Below are positions 22,605 to 33,400 of a stretch of 64,000 nucleotides of DNA, piece after piece. The first letter of the stretch is position 1; each line of letters starts with the position of its first letter. Made by a program: the position numbers and the translations under genes. Source of the stretch: Cryptomeria japonica (lineage: Eukaryota; Streptophyta; Pinopsida; Cupressales; Cupressaceae); the NCBI RefSeq assembly GCF_030272615.1, contig NC_081414.1, positions 818,408,396-818,472,395 on the forward strand. The letters run 5' to 3'. The notes beneath the pieces are model-generated. The model was given only the letters and a program-made list of their open reading frames with translations, was not told where the DNA came from and did no database searches.

Positions 22605-23796
22605 TGTAAAGCGGAAAAATCGCGATCGAACCCTAGTTGCTCTCCCCTCTTCCAACTCCACGGAGAGAAGGGAGGTTCGCTAGGATTCGATGGTTTTCAC
22701 TTAGGGGGGAGACTTTACATTCAAAAGAGGGGTTGAAACCCACAAGATCCAATCCCACGCAATGCAAGATTGGATGCTAAATGAGTTTCAAGGGTTAAGA
22801 CAGCAAGGCTACCCTCTTTTGTAAAGAATGTGCATAGAAGAATTGAGCTAGGAATGCATAGAAAGTGACAAAGATTCACTTTATAAACTGAGATAGGAAT
22901 ACAGTATGAAGCTGCGGACCTGGAATTAGCAGTAAAATGTCGATACGGCGCTGTCCTGCAAATTTGAGCAAAAGTTGTCGGGACGATGGCTCCCGGCGCC
23001 ACGGTCCTCCGAAAAATCCGCGAAACGAAGGGGGATCTGTTCGTCTCTGCACAAGGATTCCAGATCTTCAATCTCAGCCGCATACCTGCAACCTACACAC
23101 AGAAAAGCGAAGATGATTGGGGGGTTAGGGATTAGGGGCTTGCCTTTAGGTCAAACCCCGATTTTGGAATTAACCAAGAAATGAGCAAGAGCATTAAATG
23201 TAAATGACTGTAAAACAAGTACTAATACCTTGTTCTAAGGATGTTTGTATCCTTATGTGCGAAGGTTTAGATGTTGTATGTTGTATGTTGTATGTAGCAT
23301 GTAGTATGTGATCTCCTCTTCAATGGTTGAATCCTTGTCTTGAATGCAACACTTAGCCTTGAATGGAGACTTAGAAGGAATGCTTGAATGCTTGAATGCT
23401 TGAGTATAGTTTCCACACCTTTTTCATCATGTATGTGTTATCTCCCAATGAGAGAGAAAAATGTAGTTTATATACTTGTCAATTAGGGTTGATAGACTGA
23501 TTTTCCCGACCTTAGGCCGACCAGGAAAGATAATTTCCAAATTGCAAACAAAAAGACCCGAGACCCCTTAGGAGACCGGGCCCAAAATAGGACCCAGGGA
23601 CCAGGGCGCTGGGCGCTCTGGTCCCACCTCCCGGGACATCAAGGTGCAAGGAGGTTCAGGCCAGGGTACTTGAAAAATGCAGTTTTTGGTGTCGTGAGCA
23701 AGTTTCGGGGTCTCCATTCAGGTTGCGTGTTGCATCGCCATCGTGAAGACCGAAATGCAGTCGAAATTGCAAGTGTCGCAATTTTAGGACGCTACA
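22605..23796 (-). repeat. Right (5') LTR of the gag/protease-only element
   Basis: 1,192 bp, near-identical to 16064-17279. It has only one GGACCAG/CTGGTCC hairpin (23598-23624) where the left LTR has two. Its GGCGC-type hairpin at ~22981-23007 carries a left-arm change (TGGCTC). Confidence 0.85.
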
Positions 23797-24495
23797 CCTC
23801 CGTTTTATGTATTTTCTGTTTTGTAGAAGGAAGAATCAGACTACTAAATGTGGAATGGAAAAGATTTATACGTGTATTTTCGTGCCTTTGTTGCATAAGA
23901 ATATATATATAGAATGATCATACTGTTCTTGAGAGAAGGAAAATCTATCTGTTTTGAATCTGTGTAGATACATGTCTTTGCATATGTTTATCTAATCAAA
24001 TAACAGTAAGGATCTTTCCATTATAGAAAATTATTCTTCTTCTAATATTCCTTCCTTTGAGTGTTTGTTTACTTCTAGAGAAGATTCATGTTTGAGGACA
24101 GATTTAGTTTCTTAAATTTGTTCATTCTTTATTAAACCTGTGGAAATGGTGTACTAAACTTTGTTTCAGTTGTTGTCATCTCATATATTGAAAAGATAGG
24201 AAAAATTGCTTTCTTCTTTTTAGTAAACATGTGTGAAATATCGTCCTCTCATCCAAGAATGAAGTAGGCAGCCTTACATGCTTTTGGGTTAAAAGCTACT
24301 ATTCAAATTAAATAGTTTAAAGCATTCCTTGAAAAACTGAGATAGGGAGCTATACCTATCAAAAATTCAGAGGGAAGTGATTTATACAACACTTACCCAA
24401 TTGTTTAGTGAAACACTTGTCCTTAAAATAAGGCGACAGAGTTCAAAATTGATCATTTTAAAAAAGAGGGACAAATCTGTTCACTAACAGATTTT

Positions 24496-24513
24496 TGGCG
24501 ACTCTGCTGGGGA
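24496..24513 (+). other. Primer binding site of element X
   Basis: TGGCGACTCTGCTGGGGA lies 6 bases after the LTR end CTAACA. The same site is common in large plant Tat/Ogre-type elements, which supports the lineage call. Confidence 0.75.
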
Positions 24514-24688
24514 AAGTTAAACAAAGAGAAAACCGAACATTCAGTAGACTGGTATGCCATAGACATAACAAAATTGAACCTATAATCGGCAAAATTTCAT
24601 AGAGTTCGTTTTGTCAAAGACACAGTTCTATAATTTAGGAAAACCGTTGAGATTGAGATTTGCTTGAAAGAGCTTAGGATTCCTAAGG

Positions 24689-26002
24689 GTGATAACACTA
24701 GATTCTCGTCCATATACCAGAGTGAAAAGGAGAGAAGGAATAGTTGATAATTGTTTTGAAGAATTGCAAGGGTTGTCATTCGCCACAAACTTTACTCCCA
24801 AAAGAAAAGCTAAGAGCAGACCTTCCTCTCCTGTCAGAGTTACTCCTATACCTTCTTCTTCAAACCCTTGGCAAGCACTAACGCTTACTGGAGTTCAAGC
24901 CCCTCCCCTTGTAACCATTTATCCTGTGTTCATTATGGCCCAACCATGGGGTGTTGATGTTGGACCTCTTTCTCTCGCAGCTCATAATCCACTTCCAAAA
25001 GGGGCGAGGAATGTTTTACCTAAATATAATGGAGACGGAAAAGTCTCGGTTGAAGAGCACTTGAATTCTTTTAATGTGTCCACTGGAATTCTAGCGGTCC
25101 AATATGAGGATGTGGTCGTTAGGCTTTTTGCCCAAACTCTCACTGAGGGGGCAGCAGATTGGTTTAGCCATCTGCGAGCAGGATCCATAACTGACTGGCA
25201 AACGATGAAAACCGCTTTTGAGAAAAGGTTCAAAAGTGTTGATGATGAACATTTGCTACTGGCTCAACTCACACAAATGAAAAAGGAAATTCATGAGCCA
25301 ATGAGGGACTATGTAGCTAGGTATAATAAGATTATCCACAAAATTCCTCAAGCCAAAAGACCAACTGTGGATAATCAACAATGTTTCTTCATAAATTCCA
25401 TGCCACCTGACGTGGGTTTTCACCTTAGAAGAAGTAGGTCGGCTGATCTGGAGACTGCACAAAATGAAGCCATACAGCTTGAAGATGATCTGATAATAGC
25501 CAGAAAATGGAGGAAAGATGTACAAACCTCTCAGGGCCAACCTCAGGCATCTACCTCTTCTGCTGACCCAGTAGTTCAACGGCTTGTCAATGATATGATT
25601 GCTTTGAAGAGGCAAATACCCAAGCCTGGAAGTTCTTATCCACAGCCTTATCAGGATATAAGCAGGAAAACTTCAAATCAGTATAACTATGGACGACCGT
25701 TGCAATTACCTGTTGTTCCACAAAGATTACAAATAGAGGCACCTCCTGACAAAGGTGTCATGTGTTCATTCCATCTTACCACAGATCACGATGGGGGTTC
25801 TTGTCCCGATATGATAAGACATGTTCAGATGCAAAACACAAAAGATGAATTAGGTGAGTTCACTGAAGCAGAAAAAATTCAAGAGGTACCTGGTGACTCT
25901 GGAACACTCTACCTCGAATATGAGTCAGATTCGAAAAAAGGTAGTAACATTTTGGCGACCCTTGAAGGTCCTACATGTGCGATTCTAACAAGGAATCAAT
26001 GA
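24689..26002 (+). pseudogene. Element X gag
   Basis: 437 codons, opening at a GTG; the first in-frame ATG that fits a gag start is at ~24933 (MAQPWGVDVGPLSL). The Retrotrans_gag domain spans roughly residues 110-270, with NVLPKYNGDGKVSVEEHL at its start and ADWFSHL in the middle. A CSFHLTTDHDGGSCP motif near residue 360 is a CxFH...H...C metal-binding form. The frame ends in TGA (26000-26002) and continues into the protease without a shift, so gag and pol were one polyprotein. The stop probably arose from CGA. Confidence 0.8.
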
Positions 26003-26023
26003 ACTTCCCAGGCTTCTTCTTTT

Positions 26024-28171
26024 GTGAATCCTTCTGGAAGCAATTTCAAAGGTAAAGATCTCCCAAGTAATAGCCTTTCAAAGATCCCTGAAGTTAGGAT
26101 TTTGCAAAGGAACCATGAAGATAACAATAGCCCTTCCTCTTCCTCCGCCTTTGACATCATTGAGTTCTGTAAAGCTTCTACTGTTCAACTTCCTACTACT
26201 GAGTATTTGAAACTAAATCCAAAAGAACTAGATAAACTGGTCAAATATGTTAAGGGAGATTCTTCTTCGGAGTCCCTGGTACATGGATGTGTGGAGAATA
26301 GTGATTTAACTGCTGCTAAAAAATCTTCATTTGTCCCGTGCTCATTAGCTAGCTTGGCTGATCCCTGTGCTTTTCATGATGCTAAAAATGGGCTTGAGGT
26401 TGAGATTCTGAAACCTGAACCTTTCTACATATCCCTTCTCTTGAATTGTCAGAAGCTTAGCAATTGCATAATAGATTCAGGAGCATCAGACAACATAATG
26501 CCTTCACCTATGGCTAAGTCTCTAGGTTTGACCCTCATGAAAACATTTGGGAGATTATTTTCGATGGATGGGAAACGGGTTCCTCTTATTGGACAGGTAA
26601 AAGACGTCCAGGCAGTGCTAGCAGCATTTCCTGATAAAAGAGTAAGATTAACTATCCTGGTTGCTGATATTCCTGCGAGTTACAGAATGCTTTTGAGTAG
26701 AACTTTTTGCAAGGATCTTGGAGGTGAAATCAAAATGGATTGGTCTGAAGCCATTATTCCTCTTGGAAAACAGAGAATCAAGCTTGAACCCGAGCCTAAG
26801 AATAAGTACACTGTTTTTCCTTCGGACAACCCCAAAGCCCAGATTTTGTGTCAAGAATGCGAGTTTGGAAACTATCTCATTCTTGCACCTGGCGAAAGGG
26901 AATCGGAAGAAGCTGTTGACGAACTTGGCAGGTTGTGGCAGATGGAATTTGATGGAAGTTGTGCCAACTCCGGCTCTAGAGCGGGGATAGTTTTGTTGTC
27001 ACCCACTGGTAATATTTTCCCGTTTTCTTTCAAGTTGGATTTTAAGAATACTAATAATACTATAGAGTATGAGGCATTATTATTAGGATTAAATGAGGCT
27101 AGATGTAAAGGTATCAAATTGCTCAAAGTTAAAGGTGATGCAGAGTTGATTGTTAGACAGGTGAGAAATGTTTATACAGTTAAGAATGATAGATTGAGAC
27201 ATTATAGAAATAGGGTTTGGGATGAGTTAGAATTCTTTGATGCTTTCTCGATTGAAGCCATTCCGAGGGAACAAAACAGTAGGGCAGATTCGTTGGCCAT
27301 TTCAGCTTCACTTTTATTACCGCATCCAGACTTTAAGGATAATTCATATAGGATTGAAATGATTTATAGGCCTAGTGTCCCTGATAATGTAAATCATTGG
27401 CAAGTGTTTGATGTGGATGCACAGATCAAAGATTTCCTAGAATGTGTTCAGTCATTCTCCCAATCATATTTTGAAGGTTCTGAAAATGGCTGCAAGGAGT
27501 TTAGTCCAGACCCAGATGTTGATCCTACAAATAGTTTTATTCAGCTCAAAGGCAACAAAATTCTAAAAGGGCTAGTGACTCTGGAGAGGTTTTTCACCAG
27601 AGATGATGCATTCATAGGCAAGAAAGTTCCCAAGGATGACGGGAAAGGAAGTTGCGAGAAAATAAATTTGGGCGATGAGTCCAACCCAAAAGAGGTAACA
27701 ATTGGCAAGTGTTGTTCTACGGAGGAGAAGCGAGCACTTGGCACACTGCTAAAAAAATACATTGATGTCTTCACTTGGTCCTATGATGACCTGAAGGAGT
27801 TTAGAGATGGGCATTTTCAGCATCAGATTTCATTGAAGCCAGGCGTCTCTCCTTTCAGGCAAAAATTGAGGAATTTCAACCCCATAATGGCGGATGCAAT
27901 TTTTAAAGAGGTTGATAAAATGCTTAAGGCCAAAATCATATATCCAATTCATCATTCTACCTGGGTAGCCAACATTGTGCCCATAAGGAAGAAGAATGGG
28001 GAGATTTGTATTTGTGTTGATTTCCGTAATCTGAATCAAACAAGTCTGAAGGACAACTACGCTTTACCCAATATGGACCACATTCTACAGACGATATCCG
28101 AGTCAAAGATGGTGTCGATGTTAGATGATTTTTCTGGTTACAATCAGATTAGTGTTGCAGAGCATGAATAG
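26024..28171 (+). pseudogene. Element X pol, first part: protease, extra RNase H, RT fingers/palm
   Basis: 715 codons. Protease: NCIIDSGASDNIMP (~26465-26505) with the D-S-G triad, then ASYRMLLSR. An RNase H domain follows at ~26930-27310 with all four acidic positions: FDGSCANSGSRAG, YEALLLGL, GDAELIVRQ and SRADSLA. Reverse transcriptase begins near 27830 (PGVSPFRQKLR) and includes MLDDFSGYNQI. A TAG at 28169 breaks the frame inside the RT, and the frame resumes directly. The RNase H lies before the RT, whereas in the other Tat-like element here (33401-50930) the extra RNase H follows RT-RNase H. That order is unusual. Confidence 0.85.
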
Positions 28172-28825
28172 CACAAGACGACATTCATCACTCCGTGGGG
28201 AACATTCGCATATAACCATATGCCTTTTGGTTTAATAAATGTCGGAGCCACCTTTCAAAGAGCTATGGATTCCTCTTTTAAGGATTTTCGAGATAGAATT
28301 ATTGTTGTTTACCAGGATGATCTCACGGTATTTTCGAAAGAAAGGAAGAACCATCTTAGGGATCTGAGTGCAGTTCTGCAGCGTTGTCGAGAGCACGGAA
28401 TCTCCCTGAACCCAAAGAAATCAGTTTTTTGTGTCACGGAGGGCAAATTGCTAGGACATATTGTCTCAAAGGAAGGAGTCAAGATCGATCCTAAGAGAGT
28501 TAATGCAATTCAACGTCTCGGTTTACCTTCCAACCAGACTGGAGTAAGGTCGTTCTTTGGTCAAGTGAATTTCTTAAGGAGATTCGTTTCGGAGTTTGCA
28601 GAAACCACAAAACACATCATCAGCTTGTTAAGCGAACAACATCCTTTCAAATGGACTGAAGAGGCCAAAGAAGCTTTCAAAAAAATCAAGGGTTCAGTTG
28701 CAAATGCGCCTACTCTCATTAACCTGGATTCACAAAGGACTTCATTTTGTATTGTTATGCATCAGAGCATACGATGTCTGGAATACTGTTATAGTTGGAT
28801 GAATCTAGGGCCGAAGCACCTATAG
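28172..28825 (+). pseudogene. Element X RT, second part
   Basis: The frame continues from 28171 with TPWGTFAYNHMPFGL and the catalytic box YQDD (28310-28321). The second copy at 32495 has YLDD, so Q here is a substitution in the box. The thumb region (FFGQVNFLRRF) follows. Near 28730 one T is missing relative to the copy at 32358-32989 (GGATTCAC against GGATTTCAC), so translation leaves the true frame about 30 codons before the listed end. Confidence 0.85.
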
Positions 28826-29340
28826 CGTTCATGAGTATCCCACTCAAGAAGCATGAGCTTAAGTACTCACTCCTGGAGAAACACGCCTATGTCATAGTTA
28901 AAGTAGTGAAACAGTTTCGGTACTATATTCTGCACTCCCACTCTTTGGTTTTTCTCCCAGATTCCACAGTGAAAAGTATTTTAACTCAACAAGAGGTTGG
29001 ACTAAATAAGAGAGCAATTTGGGTAACAAAAATTAAAGAATGTGATTTAGATATTCGCCCTATGAAGACAGTCAAGGGACAAGGCTTATGCAGGTTGATA
29101 GCAGAAAATGAGGTGGAAACAGAAGCCGAATTACCATTAACTCTTTTTGTTGGATTGCAGGATACCTGGTTCTCTGATGTGGCCTATTATTTGACTTATG
29201 GTAACTGCCCAAGTCATTTGTCAGCAAAAGAACAAAGGAATCTTAAGTTAAAAGTTGCTAAGTATGTAATTTGGTGGGATGTTTTGTACAAAAAAGGTTT
29301 AGATGGAACATACTTAAGGTGTGTAGATAAACCTCAATAG
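28795..29340 (+). pseudogene. Element X RT-associated RNase H and spacer
   Basis: This is the frame that takes over after the missing T. It reads LDESRAEAPIAFMS, the usual start of the Ty3/gypsy RNase H. YSLLEKHAYVIV then matches the conserved YSxxEKE/H block. A TAG (~28795) lies just upstream in this frame, where CAG (Gln) would be expected, and the other copy has the same TAG. The spacer to integrase follows and ends with TAG (29338-29340). Catalytic completeness was not judged because the N-terminal part is split by the frameshift. Confidence 0.75.
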
Positions 29341-30423
29341 CAAAAACTCATGGAGATCTACCATGGTGAAGCCTATGGGGGACACTTCTCATTGTTTGTT
29401 ATTGCTTTCAAAATTCTGAGGAATTGTTTTTATTGGCCAGACATGTTTAGGGATGCATATATTTATGTTAAAGAGTGTGAGAAATGCCAACTCTTTTCCA
29501 GGAAGCCGCATTTGGCGGCCCTGCCTTTAAGGCCTGTGGTAGTAGATGAACCTTTCAAACAGTGGGGCATTGATTTCATAGGACCAATAAACTCTCATTA
29601 TAGTGCTGGTCATATGTACATTTTGACAGCAACTGACTACTTTACCAAGTGGGTAGAAGCCATTCCCACTAAAAAGGCAAACTCAGAGGTTGTGTGTAGT
29701 TTTCTCAAGGATTACATCCTAGTCCGTTTTGGGGTTCCCCAAAAGATTGTTGCGGATAACACATCATATTTCTCTTCTGAGGAGTTGAATATGTTTTTCT
29801 ATGAGCATCAGATTACCCTCTTGCATTCCTCTGATTACTTTCCACAGGGTAATGGACTGGCAGAGTCCAGCAACAAGAACCTGATAGTCATCATGAAAAA
29901 GTTGGTTGACGAAAGTGCTCGAAATTGGCATAAGAAGGTATATGAGGCTTTGTGGGCAGATAGGACCATGCCTAAGAGGGCCATCGGAATGGCACCCTTT
30001 GAGCTTGTGTATGGGGTCGGAGCAAAACTTTCTTTACCTCTGGAATTATCCACAGCCAAGCTGCAGACAGTAGTGGAAGATTCTTTCTTTCAGAATGCTT
30101 TGGAGAAAAGAATTATGTACCTGATGAAGTTGGAAGAGGAGAGGGAGTTGCTCCTGGATAGAATCTCGGAGCATTAGAGCCTAGTGAAGAGGATTTTTGA
30201 CATGAGAGCTCGGCCAAGAGGTTTCCTAATAGGAGATGAGCTGTTGTTATGGGATAAAAGGAAAGAGCCAAAGGGTGCTCAAGGCAAGTTTGATTCGTTG
30301 TGGAAAGGCCCTTTCAAGATCTATGAAGCGGTGGGACAAAATGCTTTCAGACTCAGTTACGCCGATGGAAAAATTATGCCCTATACCTACAACGGGCAAG
30401 ATCTCAAGCTCTACAAATTGTAA
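29341..30423 (+). pseudogene. Element X integrase
   Basis: The HHCC zinc-binding domain is visible (EIYHGEAYGGHF ... CEKCQ, ~29350-29490). The DDE catalytic core has D in WGIDFIGP, D in VADNTSYF and E in GNGLAESSNK. The C-terminal domain (MRARPRGFLIGDELL ... WKGPFKI) runs to 30423. There is no chromodomain, which fits a Tat lineage and argues against a chromovirus. One in-frame TAG (30175-30177), probably from CAG, breaks the frame. Integrase would join the element cDNA to host DNA. Confidence 0.85.
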
Positions 30424-30573
30424 GTCCTGTGATCGAGAGTTTTGTATATAGTAGCTTAGGTGTTCTTAGTTGTGAGTCACCTTATCCTTTCCCCCTTTTT
30501 TTTTTGGTCATGCGAAACCAGAGTTTGAGAGTTCTTTGCATTTTCCTTTGTAAAATACAATCCCCAGTCAGAG

Positions 30574-32357
30574 CCAATGTTACTGCATCATTTAGTCCTC
30601 ATGATAAGAGTGAGTCATCCTTTAAGATTTTCAGTTGGAGTCCTAATCTTTCTTGTGATACCTCAGTTCAAGTCCTTAGTACGTCTGTAAATCCTTTTTC
30701 AATCATAAAAGTCAAGTTTAGATAATTGGTTGAACTCTGTGAACACGTTGAACCATTTTGAACCGGGTTCAACGGGTTCATTTAGGTTCCATAGGTTCCT
30801 AGGTGTTCAGGGAGGTTTTTCATACTAATATTTTCTCTAAGTGTCTTGCAACGGCTCTCTAAAAGTTTCTTGTTCGGTGATATGTTACTTTATTTCTCTC
30901 CGAGTTTTGAACTCATTGAACCAAGTTCAAGAGGTTCAAACATGTTCAACATGTTCAATATAGCACAAGTGGTCAGCAGCTTGATATTATTTGTTTTCTC
31001 GGTAAAATTCTCCTTGAGCGCGGCGTACATCTTAAACTACTTGAATGCCCATGAAGTCTGTTCAGGATGTTCATATGTGTTTGAAGTTGGTGGGTCCTGT
31101 GAGTTTTAATGATTCGATGGTGCATTCATTGCCAAATATGAGGAGGCAGAACCATGTCTTAAGTGACGTCAATCCTTGGTTTTTGGAAGTAAGTAATCAT
31201 TTTGGGAACTGGCGGTTACTTCAAAAATGCCGCCATGCATTCAATGCATGCGTGCGATGTCTAATCCACAAACTCAACACACTCGGACTGAAAATTGGAA
31301 TTATTGCATTCAATGTTTCCATGTCATTGCCTTCACTAATAAGGTATGAAGGATTGTTAGTGCTCCGCATTTGTTCCTTGCTGATGTGTCTTTGTTTTTC
31401 CTGGATAGGAGTCTTGTTTGCTACTAGCCGTCGTCCGGTTAATCAACTATGAAGGTAAGGATAACCAGTCGCCCCAGCTTAGACATAGGTCTAATTCAAC
31501 TTTGGATTTTTGTACTCCTCGGCATACCCATTCCCGAAGTGCCGCTCAAAGAAAGATGGATCGGGCAAAGGATACAGAGGTGAAAGATACCATTCTCGAT
31601 GCCCAGATATTTGAAATTGAAGACTTGGATGGCGATGTTGCTAGTGCCCTGGATTCTCATACGGTGACTGTGGCTATGATGCCACCTTCCAAGATGATCG
31701 AAGGAACCACTGGTTCTAGTGTAACTCCTAAGTGGTTGACCACCTCGGTGAACAAAAAATGGAGTTTTCTTCCCATGACTATTCTAATTCAGGAAATGGT
31801 CGTTAAATACACAGAGAAGAATCCAAAGCCGAAAAGGTTCAAGACTGTCGCTCGCCTGGACAATGATGAGGGAACTAGAAAATGGGTTGCTGAAATCGCC
31901 TCGTATAAACCCAAGGATGAAAACAAGGAGGCTAGCCCCGATGATTTCGAGATCACAAAGGTGGAATTGGGAAACATGAGTAGAGACACAGACAATCATT
32001 TCTTCTAGGTATCAGCAAAGAAAATGCTCACTAGGTCGGAGAAGGATGGGCGAGAAAAGAGAGAACTAAAGCGACACATAAATGTTCTGGCCCAGTTCAT
32101 CGATAGTATTGGTTGCCTTGGGGCACTCCCAATATCTCATGCTACAGAGAACTTCGACCCAATTTTGTCGAAAAATAAAAAGCTAATGAGCCAAGTTCAA
32201 TGGGCCAAGAGTATAGCTGAAGCTATGGAGAAATGGATTGAGGGAATAATCAAGGATGGCGAGAAGTACATTACCGACTCCCAGAGGCTATGCGATGAAA
32301 TACAGGGCTTTATTGCCGAAGTTCAAAATCAGCTTGTGTCGTGGGAGAAGGAGGAGC
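30574..32357 (+). pseudogene. Element X accessory ORF region, right copy (truncated)
   Basis: A close duplicate of 13485-15283. The accessory frame begins at ATG ~31556 (MDRAKDTEVKDT), has the shared stop at 32006-32008 (TAG here) and continues to WEKEEHK. There it joins an RT sequence instead of the rest of the accessory ORF. The junction falls in the short shared word AGCACAA. Only about 290 codons of the accessory frame remain. Confidence 0.75.
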
Positions 32358-32989
32358 ACAAGACGACATTCATCACTCCATGGGGAACATTTGCATATAA
32401 CCATATGCCTTTTGGTTTAATAAATGCCGAAGCCACCTTTCAAAGAGCTATGGATTCCTCTTTTAAGGATTTTCGAGATAGAATTATTGTTGTTTACCTG
32501 GATGATCTCACGGTATTTTCGAAAGAAAGGAAGAACCATCTTAGGGATCTGAGTGCAGTTCTGCAGCATTGTTGAGAGCACGGAATCTCCCTGAACCCAA
32601 AGAAATCAGTTTTCTGTGTCACGGAGGGCAAATTGCTAGGACATATTGTCTCAAAGGAAGGAGTCAAGATCGATCCTAAGAGAGTTAATGCAATTCAACG
32701 TCTCAGTTTACCTTCCAATCGGACTGGAGTAAGGTCGTTCTTTGGTCAAGTGAATTTCTTAAGGAGATTCATTCTGGAGTTTGCAGAAACCACAAAACAC
32801 ATCATCAGCTTGTTAAGCGAACAACATCCTTTCAAATGGACTGAAGAGGCCAAAGAAGCTTTCGAAAAAATCAAGGGTTCAGTTGCAAATGGGCCTACTC
32901 TCATTAACCCGGATTTCACAAAGGACTTCATTTTGTATTGTTATGCATTAGAGCATACGATGTCTGGAATATTGTTATAGTTGGATGAA
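32358..32989 (+). pseudogene. Displaced RT fragment of element X
   Basis: It matches 28173-28800 (TPWGTFAYNHMPFGL, YLDD at 32495-32506, FFGQVNFLRRF) and stops abruptly in the start of RNase H, after TTGGATGAA. It lies downstream of the accessory ORF, against gene order, so it arose by template switching or recombination. A TGA (32572-32574) interrupts it. From ~32990 the 3' flank of terpene synthase copy B begins. Confidence 0.8.
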
Positions 32990-33238
32990 TACTTGTTAGT
33001 GGGATATTTCTTCTAATAATATTTATATATTCTTACTCAATTTGAAAATCAATATATAGATGGTGTAGTAACAATAACAAATCAATATATAGACCTATCT
33101 AGTAAGAATGAAAATATCGCTACAATGGAAAAGAGGGACATCCTCTATAAATATATTATATAATTTTAATAAGAATATATATCAAATAATTATTATATAA
33201 TAGGATTTTATCTTTTGGATGATAGAAGCTCTACCTTT

Positions 33239-33400
33239 TTAGAATTTTATTGGATCAACAAGAATTTTCTTTATCCGCTACTTGTTTCCTTTGTCATGAT
33301 ATGAAAAGCCATCTCCAAATACATAGAAACATTGCAATCCTTTGTTGAGGTTGAAGCTTATCTTTTCCCAATCAAGCAAAGCACTATCTTGATTTAGAAA
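33239..33400 (-). pseudogene. Terpene synthase copy B, last exon, 3' part
   Basis: Read on the minus strand this continues the exon cut at 50931. After the target duplication it encodes LLDWEKISFNLN and then the C-terminal motif CFYVFGDGFSYHDK, the conifer FxxxGDGFSxxDKE block. A TAG (33278-33280) is followed by 12 more matching codons (KILVDPIKF) and TAA at 33239-33241. The TAG is therefore probably a premature stop close to the natural end. The exon forms the last helices of the class I alpha domain. Confidence 0.85.

Larger units (their letters stand above)
16064..23796 (-). mobile_element. LTR retrotransposon with gag and protease only (non-autonomous), 7,733 bp
   Basis: Two direct LTRs (16064-17279 and 22605-23796) start TGTAAAGCG and end GACGCTACA on the plus strand. 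Flanks CCTCT (16059-16063) and CCTCC (23797-23801) fit a 5-bp target duplication with one substitution. Between the LTRs, on the minus strand, are a primer binding site, a leader, gag, a protease-like region and a proline-rich linker. Reverse transcriptase, RNase H and integrase are absent, so it must have depended on enzymes from another element. It is nested in the LTR of element X and is younger than it. Confidence 0.85.
15986..24489 (+). repeat. Shared LTR of element X, split by a nested 7.7-kb element
   Basis: The left part (15986-16063) starts TGTTCTAAAAC and contains TATAAATTA near 15996. The right part (23797-24489) ends CTAACA, 6 bases before a primer binding site. Without the insertion it is about 770 bp. 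The accessory ORF of one copy lies to its left and gag-pol of another to its right, so one LTR serves both, as after unequal recombination between LTRs of tandem copies. The exact left border is inferred. Confidence 0.6.
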
